The notes beneath the pieces were generated by a model. That model worked only from the letters and a program-made list of their open reading frames with translations. It was not told where the DNA came from and did not search any database. From contig CAJTIY010000001.1 of NCBI GenBank assembly GCA_910576555.1, forward strand, positions 793,247 to 857,246: a stretch of DNA of 64,000 nt. Direction: 5' to 3'. Shown one piece after another: positions 19,937-28,975 of the stretch. Numbering within the stretch: position 1 is the first letter of the stretch; each line of letters begins with the position of its first letter. This DNA comes from an uncultured Alistipes sp. Lineage in GTDB: Bacteria; Bacteroidota; Bacteroidia; Bacteroidales; Rikenellaceae. The translations under genes and the position numbers were made by a program.

Positions 19937-20132
19937 TCGAGTCCGCGTTACGACGCAGACCGGTCGCAAGACCAGCCGCCGGCGGTTCCCGCCGCGCAAC
20001 ATTCCGATTCGGATCCATTCACATCCGCCCGATTGACAACCGATTGTCAGTCAAACCATCTATGCTCTTTGTCATGCCGTGCGCACGATAAGGACAGCCA
20101 CTTTATTGTCAAACAATCAACATTCAATCAAA

Positions 20133-21080
20133 ATGGAAACGAATCGAAACATCGTGCAGGAACAGCCTGCGCAAACCATAATTCCCGAAACGATAGCTGC
20201 ATCGCAAATCACGTCGGCAGCCTATGCAACGACTCAACCGACCGATGCCGGCGAACTGCCATACGACCCTATGGAAGCTGCCCGAATCGTCCGACACCTT
20301 ACCGACGGATATTTCGATCCCGAATACATCCTGCTTTTCGGCAAGTTAGTCGGCGGCACGCCTCACAGCGACATCGCGGCATACGACTTGCTTATGGTCG
20401 TGCGCGAAACGCCGAGATTCAATTGGTTTCAGGCTAAACGCATGCTGCGTTACAAAATGCCGTATCGACACCGCAAGATCACCTACATCAACCTTTACAT
20501 TCTGCCACTGAATTACGTCGAATCGAACCGCACGCCATTCCTCTACTTCGCCCATGCAGAGGGTAAGCTGCTCTATTGCAACGAGCACTACTGTTTCCGA
20601 CGTCCGAAACGTCCGATCGACTTCGCTCGGGCATACGCCGACGCCAAGTTCCATTACGATACTTTCCGCACGCTCGGCAACGACTTGTTAGAGCAGGCGC
20701 AGGACGCTTTCGTGGAGGGGCACAACGTGAGGCTGGCGGCGCAATTCACGGCGCAGGCTGCGGTTTACTTCTACCACACGCTCTATTATGTCTATCACGG
20801 CATGTCGTTCGATCTGCATGACCCCATAGTGATGCACGACCGAATGCGGACCCTCTCGACGAAATTGATGCTCGTCTTTGACGACAACCATATCGAGAAC
20901 ATCTTTACGATTCCGAGGCTGAAAGAGGTGCTGATGAAGACAACGTACCAAGCAGATTTTTACTTGGCGCCGCAGGAGGTGGAGCTGCATATGGAGCGCG
21001 TACAGCAGGCCGCGGAGATCATCGAGGGCTGCGCCGGACTGAGGCTCGAACTGTATAAGGAGTTAAGCGAGAAACAGTAA
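20133..21080 (+). CDS. MNT-HEPN-like protein (nucleotidyltransferase-HEPN fusion)
   Basis: A 315-residue protein. After an unstructured N-terminus, residues 64-90 resemble a minimal nucleotidyltransferase core: LFGKLVGG followed by D80 and D85 in HSDIAAYDLLMVV. The usual Gly-Ser is Gly-Lys, so activity is uncertain. The C-terminal half is all-helical, HEPN-like (FHYDTFRTLGNDLLEQAQDAF, AAQFTAQAAVYFYHTLYYVYHG). In two-gene MNT/HEPN toxin-antitoxin systems the MNT protein AMPylates and silences the HEPN RNase; here both seem to lie in one chain. The ATG at 20133 was preferred to an upstream start that lacks domain sequence. An unusual hairpin leader precedes it. Confidence 0.65.
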   Translation: METNRNIVQEQPAQTIIPETIAASQITSAAYATTQPTDAGELPYDPMEAARIVRHLTDGYFDPEYILLFGKLVGGTPHSDIAAYDLLMVVRETPRFNWFQAKRMLRYKMPYRHRKITYINLYILPLNYVESNRTPFLYFAHAEGKLLYCNEHYCFRRPKRPIDFARAYADAKFHYDTFRTLGNDLLEQAQDAFVEGHNVRLAAQFTAQAAVYFYHTLYYVYHGMSFDLHDPIVMHDRMRTLSTKLMLVFDDNHIENIFTIPRLKEVLMKTTYQADFYLAPQEVELHMERVQQAAEIIEGCAGLRLELYKELSEKQ

Positions 21081-21094
21081 GTTTATTCGAAGCA

Positions 21095-21137
21095 AGAACG
21101 AGGGTTGGGGAATGTGCGATTCTCCAACCCTCGTTCT
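21095..21137 (+). terminator. Hairpin after the HEPN gene
   Basis: A 14-bp perfect stem (AGAACGAGGGTTGG at 21095-21108 with its complement at 21124-21137), 15 bases after the stop. It lacks a long T run (GTATTG), so termination strength is uncertain. Confidence 0.6.
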
Positions 21138-21882
21138 GTATTGACCATCGTCGGCTTGGGGTCGCTGCGAGTACACATAGGACAACTTTTCAGTATGTAC
21201 AATTTCTTCCGACTTTGATTAGTGTCTTTACTGATTGTAAAAGCACAACGGGCTTGCCTGTTGTCCACTGAAAACCCTTTCGGGGGAGCCTAATACCCCG
21301 AACATCTCAAGACTTCGGGAGCAATGCCACTCGATTTGCAAGCAGAGGTTGCATATCGTATCCATTTAAGCTCAGAGTTGAGTTGGTAGCTTAGTCCCTC
21401 CCCGAGGAAATAAGCGTTATACGCCACGTTTAGGTCATTAAACGCGAGGGGGTGCAATCTTTCCTTGTTCTGCGAGCCGTAATAGAAGTCTCCATATCTA
21501 TAATATAAAGTTCCATCGAGTCATTGTCTGCTTTGGGACAGAATCACATTTCGTTGATGCTCTTTTGGAAGAGTACTACCGAGTGAACACCCATTAATAT
21601 CTACATTGGGATAATCATTTTAGACATCAAGCGCTAATATTGTTGTAAAAATGGAGCAATGTATTATCTTTCTATTTTGACAGTTGGTAAATTAGATTAG
21701 ATTTTTACAACAAGCCACCGCGCCCAGCGCCTTAGTTTGTTGAGCTTACTCGGCATGCAAAGAAACGAATGTTTCGAGGTGGAATACCGTAATGAGGGTT
21801 CAATATTTTTATCTTTTATCAAGATATATAAATGAACAACTATAACAGATAATTACATCATATAATTGGCTGTCTTATAAAT
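21138..21882. other. Gene-free stretch left of the defence cluster
   Basis: About 750 bases with no supported gene. It contains the left copy of a 98-bp direct repeat (21252-21349) and AT-rich sequence with the segment GTTGTAAAAATGGAG near 21641, whose partial complement TTTTTACAAC lies near 21701. It may be a decayed piece of a mobile element. Confidence 0.45.
21252..21349 (+). repeat. Diverged direct repeat, left copy, bracketing the defence cluster
   Basis: This 98-base segment aligns without gaps to 28976-29073, with about 68 identical bases. The identical blocks include GGCTTGCCT, AGCCTAATACCCCGAAC and TGCAAGCAGAGG. Small stems (CCC-TTTC-GGGG and GGGG/CCCC around AGCCTAATA) are kept in both. 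Conserved spacing despite divergence suggests a functional site such as an oriT, or a structured RNA. Confidence 0.65.
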
Positions 21883-21921
21883 AATCGGTTACCTATTGGT
21901 AAAATCAATAGGTAACCGATT
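21883..21921 (-). terminator. Terminator of the defence operon
   Basis: A perfect 16-bp inverted repeat (AATCGGTTACCTATTG at 21883-21898 with its complement at 21906-21921, 7-base loop) lies 42 bases beyond the stop of the DUF4062-STAND gene. On the minus strand it is followed by ATTTATAA. Confidence 0.75.
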
Positions 21922-21963
21922 TCAGCGTATTCAAGAAACACTTTTGTGTATTGATGTATAAAC

Positions 21964-24696
21964 TCATCGTTTAACTTGTGAAGAACCTTGGATATACCTT
22001 TGCTTATCCATTGTCAATCCCAAATTTAAACTATTAATTTTTGCTCTTGTAGTATAATCTACATCAAATCTATACATATGGCATATAACAAGATCCCTTA
22101 AAATCATATGACACATTTTGTTAGTTGTCATCTCTGTGCTATATTGTTTCAACATATCATAGGGCATATTGGGATAATTTAGCTCAATCGATGCGTTTAT
22201 TAACTTATACGAGTTGTATGGATTCGCATCAAGTATTTTATCGAATGTTGGTTTCAAATTTTCATCACCAACAGAAAATGAAATTCGTCTAATAATGGCT
22301 ATAGACAATAAATATGACCAACTTATTATGAAATTACTTGCAGATATAGCTACTTTATCCTTATTTAGAGCCGGATCCCATTCTTCACTCTTGTCTTTTA
22401 TATATTTATCGATAATTATTTTCTTAATGTGTTCTATTATCTCATCTTTATTTTCTAATAAAAAACCAAGGTTAAAACTTAGTGTCCGAAGGCCTAATTT
22501 ATATGCTGCACTAACAATTTCAAACTTATCTCCGGACTCTAACTCTCCCCAATATTTTATTCCTAATTGACCCAGAAGATCTATTGATTTTAATGCTAAA
22601 TTCATTTTTGCAAGTAAATCAATACCTGCAACATCATCATCTAATGAAAAATACGTATAATTAGTATTATCCTCGTCAAACTCTTTTTGTTTCTCTTCTA
22701 ATTCAGCTTCCAATTTTAGCTGATCATCTCGTTCTTTATCAACATCAATATCGGTGATAATTTTTTGGGGTATATCCTGAATTAGTTTGTTAATATCCTC
22801 GATTTCATCTTCAAGTTTATTTGGCTCATATTCTCTGAATATATCATTCGCGTTATTGATAAGTTCATTGATTATCATTGGACTTTTCGACAGATGAGTT
22901 ATGAACATAATAATATTTGCAAACTCATTCTTGAAGATTCTCTTACATAGCTTTTTAACGATCTCTTGTATGTCTTCTTTATCTAGATTGTCGGCGATAT
23001 ATTTAGCAACAAAGAAATAGTATACATATTTATGCCCAACTGTTACTTCAGAATCAAAAAGTAATAACTTGGACTTTTTCAATGTTGATTTCACTTCCGT
23101 TTTTCCTATATTATAAACATCATGTTCTTCACAATATTTAGTGTGGAACACATCAAATTCATCGATAGATACACTCTTTCTATTTTCATAGAAAAAACCA
23201 TAACATAGCTTCGTTAGGAACTTGCGATAGAATCCTATATTTTTTTGATTATCTACAGCATGAAACAAGGCATCATTTATTAGATGCTCATAGTAAAACC
23301 CGTGTAAAGAATAATTTTCGCTACTTTGTTTAACGCTTTCTAATGATTGTAATATGCCTAAAATATATATGGGGACAGCTGGTATAAAATTTTTCCCTAA
23401 GATTGTTTTAATATATCGAGTCGCATAATCTATCTTCTTTCGCATCTCATTTCGAGATTCGATAGAGGTATCTATACCGATTGCATACCATTTTTCTACG
23501 AGTTTATTTCTTAGATCTGCCCCAAACTCAAGAATATGAAATTTTTCGAAGTTCTCAAAAGGAGGATATGCAGATAATTCATCATTCGGTAATGAAACAT
23601 CCCCAACAATTATAATATTGCTAAATAATGATTCAATATTTGAAACCAGCAACTTCCAATACTTGTCGTTGCCTTTTGCTGATTTTTGGAAATCATCAAT
23701 TATCAATATAAATCGGTTGTTGTTTGATTTTTCAAGCGTTGCAGAAATAGAGATACTAGAATACTGTTTGCCAATTTTATCATTGACAACTCGAATTATG
23801 TTATCAAGTCGTATGTTAGAATTTATATCTGACCCACTCAACAAAACTGGGAACAAATCTTGATTAAAATATCTTTTGAAAAGGTATTTGCATAATGCGG
23901 TTTTACCGGAAGACTCACCACCTACAATATTATATAAAATACCGTCAATATCAAGTGCGCTAGTAAGGTCTTCGATATTTGTTCTTTTTTCTGTTTTAGT
24001 TTCGTTATCAAGTATCTTTAAATTAAGAGGAACATAAATATCTTCTAGGGATATGTCTAATCCTGATGAATGTGTAAATAGATTACCAGAGGAATTTAAA
24101 TATTGACTAAACTCGTCTGACAAACAAGTCGAAACAAAACCGCTATCGTTCCGTATGATATTTGCGTTTGTTTCGTATATATTTTTGATACATTCACTCA
24201 AGGTAATTCTAAAATCTTTTTCAAATTTGCCATCATTCTCATACTCCCTATATAAAATCCCTTTTGATGACAGTTTTTGTTTAAAATCTAAGACTTTCTT
24301 GAATTGTTCAAAATCTGTATCTTGAGGAAGAGACTCTTTGTTAAAGAATAACATGAGATTCTTACATGTGCCGTCATTCTTATAATTTTCGTAAGCCCGA
24401 TTAAATTCTTCTTCTGTTCCAGAGTCGGCATGAAGCGTAGGTGATCCAAATTTATGTTTCATTATACCTACAAAGATGTCGTAATCACCAATCTGATCAT
24501 TAATAACACCTTGAGAATATTCTCCAATAGCGGGGTATGTGTTGTTTTCCCATTTTTTTGTTTCTATTCGTACATTGTATGTATCACCTAATGTAGTATT
24601 TAATTCTTTAACGACATCATCTACTATACCTCGTTCTTTTTGCACATCTGATGGAGATGCGATGAATATTCTTACAAGATTTCTGGTCTCAGACAT
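21964..24696 (-). CDS. DUF4062-STAND NTPase, candidate antiphage sensor/effector
   Basis: A 910-residue protein. Residues 8-110 match DUF4062 (IFIASPSDVQKERGIVDDVVKELN, then YDIFVGIMKHKFGSP), a TIR/deoxyribosyltransferase-like fold found as an N-terminal module before NACHT-type NTPases. Residues 220-450 form a STAND P-loop NTPase with Walker A GGESSGKT (259-266) and Walker B RFILIIDDFQ (328-337). The C-terminal 450 residues are helical with a charged coiled coil near 640-690, and probably form the sensor. This effector-NTPase-sensor order is that of Avs/NLR-like bacterial immune proteins. It is the fourth gene after XRE, methyltransferase and HNH genes, 37 bases behind the HNH gene. It is AT-rich relative to the core genome. 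No WD or TPR repeats are recognised. Confidence 0.82.
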   Translation of the reverse strand: MSETRNLVRIFIASPSDVQKERGIVDDVVKELNTTLGDTYNVRIETKKWENNTYPAIGEYSQGVINDQIGDYDIFVGIMKHKFGSPTLHADSGTEEEFNRAYENYKNDGTCKNLMLFFNKESLPQDTDFEQFKKVLDFKQKLSSKGILYREYENDGKFEKDFRITLSECIKNIYETNANIIRNDSGFVSTCLSDEFSQYLNSSGNLFTHSSGLDISLEDIYVPLNLKILDNETKTEKRTNIEDLTSALDIDGILYNIVGGESSGKTALCKYLFKRYFNQDLFPVLLSGSDINSNIRLDNIIRVVNDKIGKQYSSISISATLEKSNNNRFILIIDDFQKSAKGNDKYWKLLVSNIESLFSNIIIVGDVSLPNDELSAYPPFENFEKFHILEFGADLRNKLVEKWYAIGIDTSIESRNEMRKKIDYATRYIKTILGKNFIPAVPIYILGILQSLESVKQSSENYSLHGFYYEHLINDALFHAVDNQKNIGFYRKFLTKLCYGFFYENRKSVSIDEFDVFHTKYCEEHDVYNIGKTEVKSTLKKSKLLLFDSEVTVGHKYVYYFFVAKYIADNLDKEDIQEIVKKLCKRIFKNEFANIIMFITHLSKSPMIINELINNANDIFREYEPNKLEDEIEDINKLIQDIPQKIITDIDVDKERDDQLKLEAELEEKQKEFDEDNTNYTYFSLDDDVAGIDLLAKMNLALKSIDLLGQLGIKYWGELESGDKFEIVSAAYKLGLRTLSFNLGFLLENKDEIIEHIKKIIIDKYIKDKSEEWDPALNKDKVAISASNFIISWSYLLSIAIIRRISFSVGDENLKPTFDKILDANPYNSYKLINASIELNYPNMPYDMLKQYSTEMTTNKMCHMILRDLVICHMYRFDVDYTTRAKINSLNLGLTMDKQRYIQGSSQVKR

Positions 24697-24733
24697 AACT
24701 ATATTTGTTGTTCGGGTTTAATATATTTGCTTT

Positions 24734-25906
24734 TTATGCTGCGTTATATATTTGAACTAATTTTGTTTTGATCTCTCCAAATGTTAAACTCGTGCTGAAA
24801 TCGGTGGAAAGTCCAGTGTTAATTACATAAACGAAAGACTCTTTCCTATAATACCTCTCACCTACAAGACGTAACGATGTTTCTATCGTATTAGCTTTCG
24901 CTAATAAGCACACTAACTGATAATCCTTGTTTATTTGCTGCGTCTTGTTATTAGGGTGAGCCTTTGTATTGTGTTGAGAGGCTGTAAGTAATATTAGATT
25001 CTCAGCATAATGAGCAATCTGAGGAAAACCAGCCTTGGGAAATATGTGATGGACTTGTGTTGCTTCGCCATTTCCCCATGCATCATTAACCTCGCTAGTC
25101 GTTTGTATTTTCCGTATCAATGCGATTGCTTTCTGTACATAATAAGCATTTATTACTTCCTGCTTTTCTATCTTCTCTGGACTCATTGCCTCTTGACGAG
25201 TCATGGTTTTATCTTTATCCATATCTCGCCAATTTTTCTTATTATACATCAAATCAGAATAATATGTAATTTCCCCGTTGCTCCCGCGTAAATGATGCTC
25301 TGCAGCATATACGTTAAATACCTTATGAAACATACGTCGGATGTCCAATCGTGAATGCGATGGGGTATTACCGTTAATTAGACGATAATACCGGTCGTAA
25401 ATTTCATCTTTTGCTGCAACAGGATTATTTACACTATTTTGCTCATAATCTTCAAAATATTTTATAAAGCCACTGTCGGACATTACTTTCATAAAGTAGC
25501 AATAAAGGAAATTATACGCGTTGCGGTCTTTGCGGGATATATAATCTAACAAGTCCTCATTAGCCACCGAGAATGTTAAAGAGCCATCAACCGTCTCAAC
25601 ATGAAGTATGTGTGCATATGCCAAAAGCTTCAGAGGCTGCGACAGCACCTTGTTGTACTCGTTATATGCTTTTTTATCATTCGCCCAAGGTTTATTGAAT
25701 ATGACTCGTGAGTTTTGAATGAAGTATTGCGTCTCCCAAACATCATTAATTACAAATTTAGGTTTGGTGGCAACCATATTCAAAACACAATCTGCCATAA
25801 AGCACACTATATCCGGCGTACATTTTTGATCAACGTACCGCGCATCGTGAGATTTGCGTATGTCTAAATCAAATTGGCTCAAGTATGCGTTAATAGTTTC
25901 TCTCAT
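24734..25906 (-). CDS. HNH restriction endonuclease
   Basis: A 390-residue protein with a C-terminal beta-beta-alpha-metal nuclease motif: VHHIFPKAGFP (His286-His287), Asn303 in HYAENLILL, and QHNTKAHPNNK (His312). The N-terminal 270 residues, with no recognised domain, probably form the DNA-recognition part. It starts 2 bases after the stop of the fused methyltransferase, which makes it the likely cognate nuclease of a type II-like restriction system. The recognition sequence cannot be read from the protein. The HNH assignment is firm; pairing with the methyltransferase is inferred from the spacing. Confidence 0.88.
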   Translation of the reverse strand: MRETINAYLSQFDLDIRKSHDARYVDQKCTPDIVCFMADCVLNMVATKPKFVINDVWETQYFIQNSRVIFNKPWANDKKAYNEYNKVLSQPLKLLAYAHILHVETVDGSLTFSVANEDLLDYISRKDRNAYNFLYCYFMKVMSDSGFIKYFEDYEQNSVNNPVAAKDEIYDRYYRLINGNTPSHSRLDIRRMFHKVFNVYAAEHHLRGSNGEITYYSDLMYNKKNWRDMDKDKTMTRQEAMSPEKIEKQEVINAYYVQKAIALIRKIQTTSEVNDAWGNGEATQVHHIFPKAGFPQIAHYAENLILLTASQHNTKAHPNNKTQQINKDYQLVCLLAKANTIETSLRLVGERYYRKESFVYVINTGLSTDFSTSLTFGEIKTKLVQIYNAA

Positions 25907-25908
25907 AG

Positions 25909-28473
25909 TTATCTATTATTTAGACGTTTCCCAAAAAAGAAAACAGAGTTGTTATCAATGTTTAGTGATCTTGTACCCATATTGCGAGCGATGGCATAGA
26001 ACTTTGCAAACTCATCTGTTGCATAGTATGCCAAATCATCTTTGGATATACCATCTTTCCCATTTATAAGAGTCAGTATGGCCACTGAGCCGTCTGTTAT
26101 GCAATCCCGTGGCATTATGCAGGCACGCGGATTATATGTAAGATTAGGCAACAATATACAATCTTTCCGATTCAAATATTTAGCGACATCAAGATTGGCT
26201 ACATTATCAATATAACAATCATAGTTCGGGATATCGATAATTTCATTATTACCTATATTGCGAGATTTCAATACTCTAATTTTTCCCTCGTTCTTTGTAA
26301 TAGCCTTTGTAATAGTTCTATCTCGATATGCCTTAAACAGATTGAACTGCATCTGATTGGCTACATCATCAAACTCTTTGCTCCTGTAAATAAGCCAATA
26401 AGGATATTGTGCATCTGTCCAATAACTTTGAGGCAATGTTTGAATACCATTAGTTATGTACGACTCTATCCGTGTAGTTTTGTTCTTTGATGCCTTATCA
26501 ATCACAAAGCATATAGTTTCAATCTTAACGCCCTTAAATCCCTTTTCTCCAAAATCTAATATGTGACTAATATGTTTTGAACTCATCAGTTTGCGCGTCA
26601 GATTGAACTCAGGTGCGTTTATCAGACTTTTGGGAACAACCAAGGATACGATATCTCCAATCTGCATAGATTTCTCTATGAAAAATGAGAATATGTTGTT
26701 TGTCTCTTTATTGTACGCTAAATGCTTATACCTTGTCAGTAGTGCATTATCTTTTGTAATTTTCTTATATGGTGGATTCCCAACTACAATGTCGTAATGT
26801 TTATTAATATCATACAACAAAAAATCAGCACATATGTAGTTAATATGAATATTGGTCGGCACATCTAACTTTGCCACCAAAGCTTTCAATATCTCTATAC
26901 TATCCTCATCAATATCAATTACATCAATATTAACTTGCGGAACACTCTCGTATTTATGTATTAAGGTGGGTAAAAAGTTGCCAACACCAATAGCCGGCTC
27001 TAATATATTAAGCACATCATAGTTCTTTGCATCCGGCAAATTCTTTATGATTGCATAACATATGTCTTGACGGGTATAATATGCAGCATTGCTGTCTCTT
27101 TGCGCATTTGACAACTCTGCTATTTTTGACAACTCCACAAATGACCGATGACTATTACTAATGTAGTTCAATAAGTTACCATGCTCGGTAAGTCTGTTCT
27201 GTTTGATAATGTTGGCAATATCTTGCTCTGATAATGTATGGGCACACAGCACTTTCTTGATTTTATGAGCTATCTGTTGGAAAATAACTGTAGGTACAGC
27301 TTCTCCCAAGTTCTGGCGGATGTTCATCTCCTCTCTTTTCAGAAAGTCCTGTTTCTGTTTATCTGACATTGCATTTAACTCACAGAAAGGAATATCCGTC
27401 CAGACAAAAGATGTCGGTACAGACATCATCAACATAACTTCTCTAATGCTGAACACTCTGTTGTCAGACGGATGCACAGTGTTCTGACTCGCTAATATAT
27501 CATTACGAGTATGGATACACGGTGCGACTTTATCCCAATATTGACGTGTGTATTTATCGCCATTCTTTTTCGCATTATATACTATTATACCGTCTTTCAC
27601 AGTATGAGGGATTTTAGAAATATCCGTGTTGTCGAATGCTGATTGCCCCTCTTTTATATCCGCAATCCAAGCCTCCATGTGGGCTGAATATTTCCTGAAA
27701 TTGTGATAAATATCCTTATCCCATATCTCACCCATCTTTACCAATGAGGGAAGATGACCAATCGTTTGTCGCAATGTTTTCTCCGGTTGTTTATCTGGAA
27801 ACACATCAAACGGAGATACCTCTTTTATATCTTTCCTTACGCCAATTACCAATGTTCTTGTACGACTGGACGGATTGCCATATTCTTTGAAATTGAGTAC
27901 ACGGTAAAGGATATTATATGACCCTGACAGATTAGTATCTATTGCATCTTTTATGGTTTTGTCATTACCGTCTATATCAGTACATACCGAGTTTAAGAAT
28001 GCGCGAACATTCTCATAGATAAAAAATTTAGGTTTAATCTGTTGTGTCATCTTAATAGACTCCACAACCAATGAATTTCGCTTTAGCTCATCTTTTTTCT
28101 TATGGTTTGCCACCGACATGCCTTGGCAAGGTGGCGTGGCTATTAGCACATCAAGGTCTGTAATGTTATACCCTTTTTTCCAGCGTACAAGCTCCGCAAA
28201 CACCTTATCTTTGGTCTCCTGTGTAGTCATATCTCCACAGATATACCCACTATTGTAGAAACACTTATGGTTGTATGACTGAATCTTCAATCGACGCTCC
28301 AACAATTCTACAGTTGCAATGCAGTAGAAATTCTCTTCCTTGAACCCATAACACCCAATACCGGCACTGCTAAACAGACTGATATATGTTTGTAAACCAT
28401 ACGGGGATTTTACATCAGACAATATGGCTGATTGTTTCTCTTGATCTAATATATCATATTTTACTTTAGCCAT
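25909..28473 (-). CDS. Fused DNA methyltransferase: cytosine-C5 plus adenine-N6 domains
   Basis: An 854-residue fusion. Residues 25-410 are a C5-cytosine methyltransferase: motif I SLFSSAGIGCYGF, motif IV ATPPCQGMS (catalytic Cys116), motif VI YENV (153-156), motif VIII RTRTLVIG and motif X NLGEAVP (388-394). Residues 455-854 are an N6-adenine type: YYTRQDI, motif I ILEPAIGVGNFL (490-501) and motif IV NPPY (566-569), with a likely target-recognition region after 650. Such fusions fit an asymmetric recognition site with a different modification on each strand. It lies 2 bases from both the XRE gene upstream and the HNH gene downstream. Confidence 0.92.
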   Translation of the reverse strand: MAKVKYDILDQEKQSAILSDVKSPYGLQTYISLFSSAGIGCYGFKEENFYCIATVELLERRLKIQSYNHKCFYNSGYICGDMTTQETKDKVFAELVRWKKGYNITDLDVLIATPPCQGMSVANHKKKDELKRNSLVVESIKMTQQIKPKFFIYENVRAFLNSVCTDIDGNDKTIKDAIDTNLSGSYNILYRVLNFKEYGNPSSRTRTLVIGVRKDIKEVSPFDVFPDKQPEKTLRQTIGHLPSLVKMGEIWDKDIYHNFRKYSAHMEAWIADIKEGQSAFDNTDISKIPHTVKDGIIVYNAKKNGDKYTRQYWDKVAPCIHTRNDILASQNTVHPSDNRVFSIREVMLMMSVPTSFVWTDIPFCELNAMSDKQKQDFLKREEMNIRQNLGEAVPTVIFQQIAHKIKKVLCAHTLSEQDIANIIKQNRLTEHGNLLNYISNSHRSFVELSKIAELSNAQRDSNAAYYTRQDICYAIIKNLPDAKNYDVLNILEPAIGVGNFLPTLIHKYESVPQVNIDVIDIDEDSIEILKALVAKLDVPTNIHINYICADFLLYDINKHYDIVVGNPPYKKITKDNALLTRYKHLAYNKETNNIFSFFIEKSMQIGDIVSLVVPKSLINAPEFNLTRKLMSSKHISHILDFGEKGFKGVKIETICFVIDKASKNKTTRIESYITNGIQTLPQSYWTDAQYPYWLIYRSKEFDDVANQMQFNLFKAYRDRTITKAITKNEGKIRVLKSRNIGNNEIIDIPNYDCYIDNVANLDVAKYLNRKDCILLPNLTYNPRACIMPRDCITDGSVAILTLINGKDGISKDDLAYYATDEFAKFYAIARNMGTRSLNIDNNSVFFFGKRLNNR

Positions 28474-28475
28474 AT

Positions 28476-28763
28476 TTATCTCTCTTGTTTTAAAGTTTCT
28501 ACTACCAACGATAGAGCCTGAGGGGCTATCTGCTGATTATCAGACACAACGGCAGATACTTGGTCTGCAAGCCACAACACTAACAGGTGTTCTGTATTCA
28601 CATTAAATAGTCGGGATAAAATGGGAACTTGCTCCTTTTTTGCTTTCCTTTCGCCCCGTTCTATTTTACAATATGTAGCTGTATCGATGTTCAATGCCGC
28701 TGCCAACTGGCGTTGCGGCATTTGGTTTTGAATACGCAGCTCCTTTATCCGTTCTGAAAACAT
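28476..28763 (-). CDS. XRE-family controller (C-protein-like)
   Basis: A 95-residue protein with an N-terminal helix-turn-helix (RIKELRIQNQMPQRQLAAALNIDTATYCKIERGERK), as in restriction-modification controller proteins. It is the first gene of the minus-strand cluster and ends 2 bases before the methyltransferase. A palindrome (28777-28788) between its promoter and start is a candidate operator, so it may control timing of modification and restriction by autoregulation. Confidence 0.88.
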   Translation of the reverse strand: MFSERIKELRIQNQMPQRQLAAALNIDTATYCKIERGERKAKKEQVPILSRLFNVNTEHLLVLWLADQVSAVVSDNQQIAPQALSLVVETLKQER

Positions 28764-28776
28764 ATTTTCACTTTCT

Positions 28777-28788
28777 ATGTCTTGACAT
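28777..28788 (-). promoter_or_regulatory. Candidate controller operator
   Basis: ATGTC-TT-GACAT is a perfect 5-bp-arm palindrome, 13 bases upstream of the XRE start and 7 bases downstream of the -7 box, the right place for an autoregulatory C-box. Confidence 0.55.
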
Positions 28789-28795
28789 TATTTGG

Positions 28796-28827
28796 CAAAT
28801 GTACGAAAATAAATCCAATCGGGACAA
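28796..28827 (-). promoter_or_regulatory. Promoter of the defence operon
   Basis: On the minus strand TACATTTG (28803-28796) matches TAnnTTTG, and a TTG at 28827-28825 lies 21 bases upstream. The predicted transcript covers XRE, methyltransferase, HNH and probably the STAND gene. Confidence 0.6.
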
Positions 28828-28975
28828 CTTAAGACGAGATATTTCAAATGCTATAGTCCCAATAGCGTAGTTAATACATATTTCATTCAGCATAAGACCA
28901 ATATTCTTTTCATATAAAACACATCATTTTGTGGATCTGACATCAGATTTATCTGCCACACTACTGGTAAATGCA

